Of a stretch of 64,000 nucleotides of DNA, positions 25,201 through 37,494 are shown in pieces. This DNA is from Acorus gramineus (Eukaryota > Streptophyta > Magnoliopsida > Acorales > Acoraceae). Below the pieces are notes generated by a model, which worked only from the letters and a program-made list of their open reading frames with translations, was not told the origin of the DNA and ran no database searches. Position 1 is the stretch's first letter. The number at the start of each line of letters is the position of its first letter. The translations under genes were made by a program, and so were the position numbers. The stretch lies in assembly GCA_030737835.1 (NCBI GenBank), contig JAUJYN010000041.1, positions 497,083 through 561,082 on the forward strand, in the 5' to 3' direction.

Positions 25201-28200
25201 ATTTGACTACCTGTCATCCGTGTAATTCATACACTCCGTTGATGTTGCCATTCACTGTCATAAATCTTATTTTTCTGAAGTTCAATTGAAGTAAAATTAT
25301 CAGTTTCTAGATTCCTTGACTATCTCATGGAAATGACATCTTCTGGAAAAGCAGCAATCTCAATACGAATTCTCAGTTATTCCAATATGTAAATTAACCA
25401 TCTTATTTCATAAACAAAGGATGTTCTTATGGAAAGCGGAAATACTCACAAAAATTTATAGACAAGCAAAAGAATATAAGCGGCTTTATGTAGTAAAGAT
25501 GGTTTGAGCATTTATTCACTATGAGAGAGAAGTTGTGTTTGAATTTTAGCAAAAGCACTCCTATAAGAACTTCATTTTCAATTCAATGATCAAATAGCAT
25601 TAAAACTATTACAATAAACCTTTTACTAACATAGTAACCATCTTTTAACAACTGAAAACAGATTACATAACTGGCATAAATGATAATGACCAAGTGTGGG
25701 GCAAAAGCAGCTGACTAGAGCATTTCATCAAATGCAACCGCAGTTCTCAAATCCACATTTTCAGCTCGGTGATCAAATAAAGAAAAAAAAAAAAAACTAG
25801 ATGAAGCAAGCTTTCAAATCATCTTTGTAGCAATAAAAGAAATTTGAATAGGACACGTGGAGAAAAAATTAATTATTAGTATCTTTTTGGTGAATATATA
25901 GGTTTCAAACTGTAATTTCTTCACAAAATATAAATTTTTAAGTAGTGTTTTGAGATTTCTTTAATGGTAATCACTTTATCATAAGTTACTCATATCCAAA
26001 GTTTGACAAATAATGTTCCAAAATGTCACTCTTGACAATGTTCTGTTGAGTAAAAGTAAAAACAGTGGAATTTTCTTAAGTTTTTGTCAGTTTGTCATAG
26101 ATACCAACATCCATTTTAACAAAGAAGATGAATCTGATTGATTTTACATGCACGTCTCATGAGTAAAAAAATAATAACATAGTTGAGATTGTACATGCAC
26201 GTCTCATGAGTAATAACATAGTTGAGATCAACAAAATGTTTCGACTTAAGATAAAAAAATATTCAATGGTTAAATAAAATAAGTGGAACAAAAACCAAGT
26301 AGCCTAGTGTCTCGAATAGAGAACTGCATGACAGAAAGGGGAAAATTTGACAAAAAGGTTTTTTCAATCAAAACTCAGATATGATTTTTTTTCTTTCAAA
26401 ATTATAAAAAAAAATAGACTTGGAATAAAGTTGGGGAAAAAAGGATCAGGGTATCTTTTACTATCAACCAACCTTAGTTACCCAAAAACAACCTGTAGTT
26501 TTTAGAAGCACAGATAGCTAGACCAGAAACTTTCAGGTAGAGATGATTCCCACTTGGATCAAATTCTACTATAAGTATCATAAGCTTAAATTAGATGACA
26601 AACAAAAAAAACAAGGAAAGATCAAAAGAGAAATTAACAGTTCCAGGTATGCAGTGTTCATTAGTTCATTGATAACTTAGATTTAAGTGTGGGTGAAAAA
26701 TATTATCAACAAATTCAATAAAGTCCGGCATTATTGGAATATATGCCAAATTAGATGCATTAGGAACAAAATCTCTAAATCTTCCTAAAGGATGAGTAAT
26801 ATACTAATATGAGGTTTTTTCAGAAAGTTGTGAAACCATGTAAATATTTACAATCTAAACTTTGAAGATTATGCATGTAAAAAAGAATCAATGTCAAGAA
26901 TTATTTTGTCAGAATAATTATATCAACGCAGTTTTAAGCAAATGGGATTAAACAGAATTAGTCACTAAGAAAAGAATAATCACAAAAAGATGTTTCAAAA
27001 AATTATGAAAAATCTGACAAGGATGGTTAATATCAAATTAATTTGATTACATGAAGTGAAGGCATTGCGCACCTGTCATCTTCTTTAATCATCTCATACG
27101 GGCTCATTAGAATTTCTAATTTGTGAGGATCAAATGTCATTATCAAGAGTGATGGAATTAGACAGTTAAATTAGTTGCACTGCTGAACTCATACAAGGAA
27201 ACCCAGGAGTAACCACTTAACAACATAATATAGCTGACATTTATTAGAAGATTGAACATGTGCATTGAGGCATCACGATGATATCCCTAGGAGTTAGTAG
27301 AACAAATCAGGGTTGGCCCTCTGAGGGAATAACCTACAAAGACAATGGCTGAATGTACATAAGATTATGCACTAAAAAAAAAACATGACTTTGCACAAGA
27401 ATTCAGAGAGCAGAATTAAAAAAAAAAGCTGAACCAGTACAGTAGCGTAAAGGAATTTTAAATGATCTTGACATTAACTTCAGATTTACCTTTTCCGTCC
27501 AGAAAGGAGGGTATTCCAGGCACTGGTAAGGGCAGGATCTATGTGCCATGAGGCACCTGATCGCTCTGGCCCAATGATTAGCCATCTAAAAGGTGGTCTC
27601 TTATCTCTATCTAAGACATCAAAAAAGTCTTCTCGAAAAAGATGAGGCACAGTGTAATCCTTCAGAAGAGTGGGAGCAATTTCCCCATACTGCGAGAAGA
27701 GTAAAGCAAACTTAAGAAAATTCTGCACGGCTATAAACAAAAAGAAAAGAAGAAAAAAAATCCAGGAGCATAAGAAAGACCTTTTCATCAAATATATAAA
27801 GAGGATCCTCATCGTGCTGAAGTTGCATGTATGACATATAATCCTTCAACTTCATGGTAATTTTCCCTGAATTCATTTGGGATATTCTAAATGCAATATC
27901 TCCACAATTCATCAAGAGCTTTTCAGTTGTCCAAGTGGTTCTTGCTGGCCAACTTTCCGCTAAGTCAGTAAGCAGAACCTGGGATAAGAAACATTCGAAT
28001 GTATAACTATGAAACTATAGAGCACCAATGAAGAGGAAAATTGTATTGGAATATCCACATAAGTGTCCATATTTATGCTAATCATTTACATGGATATATA
28101 TAATATAGATCTGGGGGCAATGTAATAATCCAGGAAAATAATTTCTCATAAAATGGTGGAAGTTCAAATATGATGGCCACTGTGTAGGTATTACTGCAAA

Positions 28201-29394
28201 AATCTGTTATATTACATAAACAAAAAAACGGAAGCAAGGAATATAGGTTCCAATAAATAATGCTCTTTGCCATTCTCTGGTAATTTGAACATGATTTCTA
28301 CCATCATTTCCTTTTTCCTTTCATTGGGCCACCAAGGTTGGCATCCTTGACCCCTTGAAAGAAAATTTCCAGTGTCACTTAGATCAACTAAGGATAAAAC
28401 TTAATTCTGGCCACTAAGAAATATTAATCAATTTCTGTTTAAATACTAAATCAACCTATAAAACCACTTACATCACCATGAATTGTAGGGGGGAACTTCT
28501 TCTTATTTAGTTAAGTATATAGACCAGGCAGGCCAAATATTTAACTATGGAAACACGTATATATCACACAGCAAGGGACAATCTTTCTCATGTAAGTATG
28601 TAACCCACTCTTCTAAGAACGCTAATACCAAATATAAGAAACCACAAATTCAGTTCTCACATAACAGTGGTAAACAAAGAGAACCTTACCGGTTTTTGAC
28701 CATCGTACTCAGATTGAAACTCCTGTTCAGAGAGGTCCTTTCTTCTTTCAATATTCCCGTTGTCGACAGAGAAGGCATCTAGTCTGGTAAAACACCTGTA
28801 CCATCTTCGGTAAAGGAACAATGAATTGAACCCTGCAGAGATGAAAGAATAGCAATGAGAATAAAAGGCAATTTAAGAGAACCATAACTCAAGATGCAAA
28901 TCACTTACCATCAAAATGCAGATGTTTTCTGTAGTCATCCGCTAATTCACTGACTTGGTTTTGCCTACAAAAGATATTATAACAACCTCGAATTAAGATG
29001 AAACCAGAAATGAATAACCAATGCAAACAACATGAATACTCACCCATCACATTAAAAAAGTTATTATGTGCTAGAAACAGATCTAGAATGAGTTTTCAAA
29101 TGCAAATGATGAAGTAGTTCAATTTTCATATAAATAAGGGACGTTTAGACATACCTATACAGTGTGGTCCTTTTCCAAGATCCCTTATACTCAATCAGAC
29201 CCCTTTCTCGAAGGCAAAGTCTCATCCACAAAGGTTCTTCATTGCACAATATGTACATAACGCTGCAAATGTGAAGTGAAAGCAAAGTTTAAAATGGGAG
29301 AGTTGTCATGTCATGCCATTAGACACTTTAATGAGGCAAGGCATACACCTTTATTTCATTAAATATTTATTTGATTATAAAATAGAAGAAAAAA

Positions 29395-31690
29395 AAGATT
29401 TTTTGAATAAACAGTAGGCATTCAGCCTCAATTTCATTTCAAAAAGAAAGGGAATACCCAAAGCATAAATAAAGAAAAGTAAAAGGTACAAAAAACAATG
29501 GGAAGGGTCCAAACAAAAACACCACCAGGGGTCTTAGTAGAAGATATATCTACATAGGCCCCGACACATGCCCACACAACTCCAATCCTCAATGGAAAAT
29601 CTTCCCCCAGAGTACTTTACCCTTCCAGCACCCGCACAATGAATGCCACACTCTTTAATAAGGCACACTATTGTCTCCCAAATAATCTCAATATAATACC
29701 ACGAATGATTAGACGGTTCAAAGAAAGCTAAATGGCCCATGTGATAGAGAGGATGAAGGATTGCAACACTTTAGCCTTGGCATTCCTATCTCCTGCACGG
29801 TTAAGATTTTTCTCAGCATCCCACAATCCCCCAAGGGACATGAAGTGATCCTCAAATTCTGCAACTACCATTCAAATACTCCAAATGTGTTAGGCAACCG
29901 GGCATTCGATCATGAAGTGAGCGGTTGTAATTCCGGCCCATTGCTGCAAATCTGGCAAGTAATTGTCTCTTGCGGTGCCCACTTCGATTGGTAGACTTTC
30001 GTGACCAGCTTGTCCTGGTACATAAGCCACTAAAAGAATTCACCTTTAACGACACCTTAGGCTTCCAAATCTCCTTAGTCTTCCCCGTTGTGATCTCCAT
30101 TCTAGGCTTTTCTCTCACCGACCACTCATAAGAGCATTGTATTGAAAAATCCTCCCCCGGTTGAGGTCTCCACAAAACATGATCCGACATCTCCATCACC
30201 AAAGAGGTCTCTTTAATCTCCCGAAGTAAATTGGTGAACAAATCCACCTCCTCATCATGGATGTTCCTCCTCATCCTCGCATCCCAATGCCCGCCCAAGA
30301 CACTCTTAGCCTATACTTGGTCCACCGCGCCATCTTTGTCCACCACACTCTCAAAAATCCTACCATCTCATAGCCTCCATGAAGTGATTAGTTGTGCTCA
30401 AGATCCTTGACCAGATCTGCGGCGGTCTAGGAGAACATCGAGAGAAACTATTAAGCTGGTGATCTGTACACCTGTACCTTTCCTCAACCACCCATTGCCA
30501 AAGCAGAGAGCTGTGTGACAACCATGCCCATCTCTATTTGTTGAAAAGAGTTCGGTTCAAGTCTTCTAAGTTTGGAACCCCTGCTCCGCTCAACCCTTTT
30601 TCACTGCACACCACATCCCATTTGGCTAGATGTACATTCCTTCCATCTCGTCCCGTACCATTCCATAGGAACCTATTCCTAAATTCTTCAATTGTTTACA
30701 AAACCCTTTTTGTTTGAAGATGGAAAGGAAATAAATCAGGAGTTTGGACAAAGGAGAAGTCCACCGACGTAACTCAACATCTTACTTTTTCCATCCTTCC
30801 AACTTCTCTTCGAATTTCCCAATGAGAGACAACCACCCAGACTTTGCAAAATTTATCACATGAAGAAGAAGGCCAAGATGTCTGACAGGGAACTCCTGGG
30901 TCTGCCACTGGAAGATCTGAGCAAAGGCTTGAAGCTCCTGTCAATCCACATTTCCTATAATTGATCGGCATATCCGAGAGGAGTTCAAAGCACTTGAAAT
31001 AACTTTATCCCCTTGATCAACCACTCATCTGCCTCACAAAGAATGACAATGTCATCAGCTTATTGGACATGAGAAATGGGACACCCCCCAAGGAGCAACT
31101 CAGGCTTTTGATCCATCCCTCCTCCTCAACCAACTTCATCATCCTACTAAAAACATTTGTCACCAGCACAAAAAGCAAAGGAGATAACAGGTGCCTGGAT
31201 GCAACCCTTTGTTGAGATGGAAGAATTCGCATGGTTTCTCATTAACAATCACTAAAGACTTCACCATTGAGATGAAATTATTTACCATCCAATTAGACTC
31301 ATAACCCTGCCTTTGAAGAAGCCAAAGAAGGAACTCCCAATTTACATTAACATAAGCTTTAGAGAAACCAAGCTTACTGATAATGCCCTTTCTTCTGTCG
31401 TAGTGCCCCACCGAAATGCACTCCTGAGTCACTATAAAGTCGTCCTGTAGCAGCCACCCAAGGATGAAAGCTTAAGGATTCTCCTCAATCATGCTATCAA
31501 TCACTTTCTTAAGCATGTTTGCCAAAACTTTGGATATCATCTTATAGCATCCATTGATCAGGTTGATTGGTCTGAAGTCGTCGATCTCCAAAGCACCTTA
31601 TTTCTTAGGGATCAAGGCGAAAAAAGTCACATTCAAACAACCGCTCCTCTGTCATCCGGTGTAGAACGCGAAAAACATCTCCATATGCAT
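29395..31690 (-). mobile_element. L1-type LINE fragment in JMJ21 intron 1
   Basis: On the minus strand the reverse transcriptase is recognisable: PKK..ALEIDDFRPINLING, KLGFSKAYVNVNWEFLL, a GLHPGT box, and an ADDIVIL catalytic box in another frame near 31050. A zf-RVT-like tail (GHRKRQLLARFAAMGRN, PGCLTHLEYLN) lies at 29852-30298. The 3' UTR ends in an A-rich tail near 29395. The 5' part (endonuclease ORF) is missing, as is common for LINEs. Several stops and frame changes break the ORF, so it is old. It is in the same orientation as JMJ21 and lies outside the duplicated arm. Confidence 0.88.
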
Positions 31691-32146
31691 TTTTTCACAT
31701 AGCAAAAAAGTTTAGAATTAAAAAAAGTTTACACCTATCTATAATTTTTAGGAAAATAAATGTCTCACTCTTCAACATATTCGCAGGGAATGTTCTTCAA
31801 TAAAGGGGTCTAGAATCTGATTTCATATTCTATGGTAAGCTTCAGTTATAAATATTGGTTAAGAGAAAGACGGGATACTTTAAAGTCTCTTTTCCCCGAC
31901 CTTCGCATTGAGATGCTTAACGGATAAATGTGTAAGGTTTGAGGCCTAAGCCTTTATAAGGACTCAGTTGATGCAGCATGGCCTATGCATTCTGAAAGAC
32001 TCTTGGTAAATAGGAAAAATAAAACAAAGTATGAAACAAAGCACAAGGAGCAAGACTTTTGAAACTATGACTAAAAGAAAGGAATAGGAAAATTTGAGCA
32101 AACCATGAGAAGGTCTACTACTCATAACTTGCAAAATTTTCATTAA

Positions 32147-32902
32147 AGGGTTTTTTGCGTATATATCCCTCTTAAATTCCATTATTACAGAAATACTCCT
32201 CTTGTATCCTAGATTGGAAAAATGCCCCTCTTACATTTGGAAGTCGTGCAACCATACCCCTCCGTTAGTCACCGTTCAGAACCCAGATTGAACCATGGTT
32301 AGTTTCCTAACCCACACCAGTGAAATTACTAGATTACCCCCGCTTAAACCTTAATCCTTAAAACATTTACAAATTTCACCTTTTTCAAACATCCAAGATT
32401 CAAATTTGGGAAATATGAAGAAAAACTTATTCCCCATTGTTGACATTTGTAAAATTTCTTTCCTTTTTTTTTCTTTTATTGATGTCCACATTCTACAAGG
32501 AAACCCACAATGTCTTAGAATATGGGATGGGATCTCATTTCCATGGGATTGATTTGGGTTCATCGTTCACCAATCAATAAAAAAGGAAACAAAGAAACTA
32601 AGAATATGTGTTGTGAGGAAGAAAGAGAGAGGCTTTGGATGAAAAAGAAAGGGAGAAGAGAGTATGGGAAGGAGGAGATGGAGGTTGGGTGTTTTTTTGG
32701 CCTTTGGGAGAGCATTTTAGACAATTTACCTAACGGTGACTAACGGAGCTCTCCTAACCAGACCTCGCGACATCTAAGGACAGGGGCACCGTTGCACGAC
32801 TTCCAAATGTCAGAGGGGTATTTGTGCAATTGAGGATACAAGAGGGGTATTTATGCAATAACGGAATTTAAGAGGGGTAAATATGCAAAAAACGAAGAAG
32901 TA
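32147..32902. mobile_element. Long-TIR nonautonomous element in JMJ21 intron 1
   Basis: The two ends form an inverted repeat of more than 120 bp (CCCTCTTAAATTCC, CTCTTGTATCCT and CATTTGGAAGTCGTGCAAC recur in inverse order at 32750-32902). Long TIRs suggest Mutator-like or foldback origin. I could not resolve a target duplication. No coding capacity was found. Confidence 0.75.
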
Positions 32903-33166
32903 ATGTCATACATATATAATAAAAGTCAAAAGGAACACTTTTCTTCTTCTTGTTTCAGGGGAAGGTTGGTCATTATGGACTAGGCTGAGGTTGCATTCTT
33001 TTTGGAGACCGGGGGAGGGTTGGATGTCTCATTCACCCGCATACCCCACGGGCTGTCATTAAGATGCTTTACCCGGATTGTAATTTTCTCTTTTAAGTGA
33101 TTTTCTATGATTTGAGCAAACCATAAATTTATTATAAGACAATGGTAGAATGCCTACCCTTTCATT

Positions 33167-33232
33167 CCCCCCCCCCCCCCCCCCAAAAAAAAAAAAAAAA
33201 CAAAACAACAACAACAACAACAATTTTTTGAG
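33167..33232. repeat. Poly-C / poly-A / CAA low-complexity tract
   Basis: About 17 C are followed by about 16 A and a CAA-type repeat. Homopolymer length is likely unreliable in any assembly. Confidence 0.9.
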
Positions 33233-33971
33233 GTTATTTGATGACAAAACTACAAGTTTAAAGCAATTTCAATAGTCATTATTCAAACATAACAAAACCC
33301 AAACAAAAACAACAATCAAACAAGCATTTTTCCATCAATTTCAGAAATTGGTGTAAATTGTACTACCAATCATCTATCTGACGTCAACACATCCCCAAAA
33401 AAAATTCAAATATTCTCTTGTTCCTTTAATCTCGATAATCAGTTCAAACATCAATATTGAGGTGGTAGCTATGTTGAATTCCACTCGAAAAACTGCCCTT
33501 CAACAATTCAAATCACATGAAAAAAGCCGTTTCTCTTCCGAGATTGATTAAACAGAGACTCCAACAAAGACGAAACGGATTGAATTAGTTAAACATGCTT
33601 AGACAAACAGAGAAGACCTGCTGACGCAAGAGAGTCGACCGACGTCACGGGGGGTGAGTGAGGCATTCCAAGATGGCGCAGAGAAGCTCGTCGGGGATGA
33701 CTCGGAAGTCGCCGAGGGCGTCGGGCCGTCGGTTCCGAATCGACGGCCCGGATTGTGCGGGATCCATCGAACGCGCGCGCGGTGATGGCAGGAATGGGGC
33801 TTGGGGGATGGGGGAGGGAATCAGATGAGGGAGAGGAGAAGAAGACACGCTTGCGATGGAACGCGACGGGAAAATGTCTTTGTGAATTTTCTTTTTTATT
33901 TCTGAAAGAGCCGGACGCGGCACTTAGCGAAACAGCGGCGTGAAATTTATTTATTTATTATTATTATTTTT

Positions 33972-34215
33972 ATGAGGGCTGATACCAGCTCCATATGCTA
34001 CGATAACTTAATATATACTGCATTATCATAGTGTATATTGTGTGGATCTTTTCATAGTATATGATATTTTTTTTTTCATTTTTTCATCATTAAAAAAAAA
34101 TATATTGATGTATCTCAATATATATTCCATTTCATATAACATCATTCAAGGGTGAGTGTATGATTTTTTTTTTTAAAAAAGGATGAACTGCAATTGGAGC
34201 TATAATAGGGGCTGC
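33972..34215 (-). mobile_element. AT-rich MITE-like element (family A, copy 2)
   Basis: Reverse-complement relative of 508-775 and 37495-37690, just upstream of JMJ21 exon 1. It shares the GATACATCAATATA/TATATTGAGATA core and the CCATATGCTACGATAAC end. Confidence 0.5.
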
Positions 34216-36193
34216 GTGTATCTTTATTCTTATGTTTTTTGGACAGGAAGGTCAAGGCTAGTACAACAAGGTCAAAGCCCACAACCAAAACCCAGGTTTC
34301 AACTCTCAAATTAAAATTGGATTGCGTAAATAAAACCATATTATAAAGAAAAAATAGTTTTATTATATTTTTTATATATCTGATAAATTATCTAAATATT
34401 TATTTAATAATTTTGTATTAGTAAAAATGAACGCATTGTCATACGTGTTTGTTGCATGTGTTAGTTACCAACTACAAACACAAAATGAACAACAAAATAA
34501 CAAAGTGATTTCTAAACAATCTCATAATTTTCAAAGGCAAACATTATGTTATTTTACCCTTTTAATGGAAAATAAACACGAGGAGTTGTTATCATAATTG
34601 ATTTTTAGCATTAGCATGACTACACAAATAGGAGTCTATTCCGTGGGATGATAAATTAGAGAGTTTCCCACAAAAAAAAAAAGCTTTCAATAAAAAAACA
34701 ATTGAAAAGATTTAATAAAGCATTCATTTTTATTTGAGAAGAGAGTTCACCAAATAAAACATTTTTAATCATCCTTGCCGGCTTGCTGCTACTCGATCCT
34801 TGTGGTTGGTAATAAAGGATCCTATATGATATCAATTTTGACCACAGCAAAGTCACACGTGATTCTAATAATTCGGTTTAACAGAAGCACAAGCAAGTAG
34901 AAATTAATACATTGTTCATCAGCTCTCCTATGTTAAATTTTGTGGTGTATTATGATATCTTTCGACAACAAAAAGATCACATGCAACCCATCATATACTT
35001 TTTTATTTGGTCCTCATTACTCGATTACACGTGAAACATATTTTCTAGCCCGCCTAGGTCTGCCCAAGCGACCAATGACATCTAGGTCGCCCAACTGGAT
35101 GATTACCCCCTCATCGGGGTGGTGAGGCACTGCCTATGCCTAGTTGGGCAATCCCCGCATAGGGCCGCTTTTTAGAACATTAAGACAACATATTTCATGA
35201 TATGGTCCATGAGGTTGTGCGCCCTCCATTGCAACGTATAATGCACTGATTCAAATACATATTTTGCAATAAATTCAACATCGCAAACACATTCTCATTT
35301 TTCGATGAATTGGTCCAAAGAGTTGTTTGCTAAATACGATGACACATAACGTGATGATAAGAGGGCCTTGTCATTGCAATGGGATAAACGATGATACCAT
35401 TTTATGGATATTGTTGTGATGTAGTGTTCAAAAGAATCAAAGCTAGCGTGCATGACTGCGCACAGTGGATCAAGGAGTAGTGGTGATGATGGAAGTGAAT
35501 ATGGAAACAAGCATGAAAACAGACACTCATAGGCTGTTTCATTAGAATGCTTAAAAGCTTAAGTATTAGCTTTGTTAACAAGTAAAACTAGATTGCTTGA
35601 AAGTTAGAAACTTTACCTATGATGGTTTGTTGGGATTGGCGTGTGTGAGGAAAACTTTGTTATTATAGGCAGAGAGGGTGTCTCGTGATTATGAAGTGGG
35701 GATGGAGGTGGTGGATAATGTGGTGGACAACAAACCCACTATGTGTGTGTCTATGATTTTGGGATTCCAATGGAATAAAGTGAACAAAAAGGCGAAGGTG
35801 ACACAATCAAAGGAGGGGATCAAAGTGGGGTACTGTTGACGATGATGATAAAAGTTTTTTTTTTTGTAATTTTTAAACTTGTTATTTTAAATAAAATTTA
35901 AGGGGGATAAGGTGATAGGACCATAGGAATAATTTGATCGATTTCCATGATATGGTTAATCAAGTAGTAACTATGGTTAAGGTAATGCAACAGTCGATGG
36001 TAGATGAAGGGACATTTTTGCATAACTTAACATTTTTGTTGTATATAAAGCAATTACAGATGTTATCAGGGGTATATATGCAATTATCTTTTATCATTCA
36101 TTGACATATTCAAATGCGTACAAACCATCACATATCTTAATTATATTAATAAATTAAATTTAATAGAGCTGGTATTATTATATTATTATAATC

Positions 36194-36196
<3 letters not shown>
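34216..36196. other. Intergenic, no gene recognised
   Basis: AT-rich DNA with short random reading frames. A degenerate hAT-related piece lies at about 35048-35185 (listed separately). Nothing else could be assigned. Confidence 0.6.
35048..35185. mobile_element. Fragment related to the 63.5-kb hAT MITE
   Basis: It contains CCCGCCTAGG, CTATGCCTAGTTGGGC and a CTTTTTAGAACATTA end, the same ending style as the complete element at 63462-63830 (CTTTTTAGAACATTG). The other end is not clear, so it is probably truncated. Confidence 0.5.

Positions 36197-36253
<57 letters not shown>
36197..36253. repeat. (AT)n microsatellite
   Basis: An uninterrupted AT run of about 57 bp directly abuts the TIR element at 36254. 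A shorter TATATATATAT run follows that element (36987-37000). Confidence 0.95.
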
Positions 36254-36256
<3 letters not shown>

Positions 36257-36982
36257 GAGTGTTTACCTGCGGTCGTGCGCCCCGAAATTCCACCGTGCGC
36301 CCCTAATCCCGACCGTGCGATCGCACGACCAGCGATCGCACGGTCGAGCTTATTTAAAAAAAAAAAAAAAAAACGAAAAAAAAACCCTCTCTCACGCCGT
36401 CTCTCTCTCTCTCTCCCTCTCGAAGTCTCTCGCGCTCTCTCTCTCTCTCTCTCTCGCTGCATCTCTCTCTCTCTCGAAATCTCTCTCTCTCTCTCTCGCT
36501 GCATCTCTCTCTCTCTCGATCTCTCGCTGTCTCTCTCTCTCTCTCGACGACGACGACGTCGACGACGACCCCCGTCGACGACGACCGCGACCCCGTGGAC
36601 CCCCGTCACCCCCATCGACGACGACCGCGACCCCCGTCGCCCCCGTCGACCCCCGTCACCCCCGTCGACCCCGTTGACCCCCGTCGACGTCGCCCGGGTC
36701 GGTCGCGGTCGTCGTCGACGGGGGTCGGTCCGTGACGGGGGTCGGTCGCGGTCGTCGTCGACGTTGTCGTCGTCGTCGTCGTCGAGAGAGAGAGAGAGAC
36801 AGCGAGAGATCGAGAGAGAGAGGGTTTCGAGAGAGTTCGTTCGAGAGAGAGAGACAGCTGTCGACGTGTTTTTTGGTTTTTTTTTTTTTTTTTAATCGAC
36901 CGTCCGATCGAGGTCCATCGATCGGACGGTCTGATTTCGGGGCGCACGGTGATTTCGGGGCGCACGAGCCGCACCTAATCAT
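36254..36982. mobile_element. TIR element inserted in (TA)n, near-palindromic interior
   Basis: The ends carry GTCGTGCGCCCCGAAAT and ATTTCGGGGCGCACGAG in inverse orientation, each with a second GTGCGCCCC motif. Inside, poly-A, (CT)n and GAC/GTC-rich blocks on the left are answered by (GTC)n, (GA)n and poly-T on the right, so the whole unit can fold back. It sits between TA runs, as known for Micron elements of rice, which target TA microsatellites. Long open frames on both strands are Ser/Arg-rich artefacts of the repeats. No transposase is seen. Confidence 0.75.
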
Positions 36983-37009
36983 TTATCTATATATATATAT
37001 CAACTATTT

Positions 37010-37390
37010 TGCTGCAGCCATCACCAATGCAAGTGTTGGGGGCATGATATATGTAATTGCCTTGGGCAGTTGGGCTCCATCTCTTTGAATGGAAGTAGAG
37101 GCTATTTGATTAGGTGTTGAAAAGGCCAAAGAGATGGGTCGGAGAAGGATATGTGTTTGTTCGTACTCTCAGCTAGTGATACAACTATTAAGAGGATGGG
37201 AATTAGGCCCTCCCTCTATTGCTCCTATTGTCCAAGATATTTGTCGTGTGAGTTCAAAGCTGGAGCTCATATAGTTTGTTAAAGTCTCACAAGACTGTGT
37301 TCGAGGGCCTAAAATTTTGGCTAAATTTGTTGAGAGAAGTAAGAAATCATGATATAGTATGTATCTTGAAGATTTCTAGGTTTGCAACTT
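37010..37390 (+). pseudogene. Degenerate RNase H (RVT_3-type) domain
   Basis: Pieces such as EAI.LGVEKAKEMGRRRICV, SQLVIQLLRGWELGPPSIAP and GPKILAKFVERS match the pattern of plant RVT_3 RNase H domains (A-E-A-x-A ... D-S-x-x-L-V ... A-H-x-L-A-K). Stops interrupt it and a conserved Asp is changed. It most likely derives from a LINE 3' region or a related host RNase H-like gene. Confidence 0.6.
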
Positions 37391-37494
37391 ACTACAATTT
37401 TTGTAAATTTACTTCAATGTATAGATCAGGTTGAGGCTCATATGAGAGAGCCCAACATATTGTAAATAGTATATTTTTGTGAATGAAAAGGATA

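Larger units (their letters stand above)
14288..29121 (-). repeat. Right arm of the large palindrome
   Basis: Inverted copy of 1293-14218, about 1.9 kb longer because it keeps JMJ21 exons 11-12 (22239-22950) and flanking introns. Homology to the left arm stops near 29121 in JMJ21 intron 2, but the gene itself continues outward. This shows that the right arm is joined to the original locus. Confidence 0.95.
20340..33767 (-). pseudogene. JMJ21: JMJ21-like gene, right (parental) copy
   Basis: Fourteen exons on the minus strand: 1 (33618-33767, F-box start, MDPAQSG...RRPDALGDF), 2 (29155-29262), 3 (28909-28964), 4 (28690-28832), 5 (27781-27978), 6 (27490-27689), 7 (24737-24836), 8 (24067-24616), 9 (23717-23839), 10 (23025-23105), 11 (22643-22950), 12 (22239-22529), 13 (20661-20745), 14 (20340-20568). 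JmjC ligands HID (exon 6) and WWH (exon 8) and kinase-like HTDIMDDN are kept. Against the Arabidopsis relative, exon 8 lacks about 17 nt after LLADHD (the KPIECT stretch), shifting the frame; the left copy shares this. Exon 1 has a six-C run (33649-33654) that puts PRDVGRLSCVSS out of frame, unless this is an assembly error. The terminal exon (DPICDLIPIY-like) is not found. Probably a pseudogene, but much less decayed than the left copy. Confidence 0.88.

Noticed and set aside
36275-36982. Long Ser/Arg- or Asp/Thr-rich open frames on both strands
   Set aside because: They are translations of CT/GA and GAC/GTC simple repeats inside the TIR element, open in several frames, with no start context or domain.
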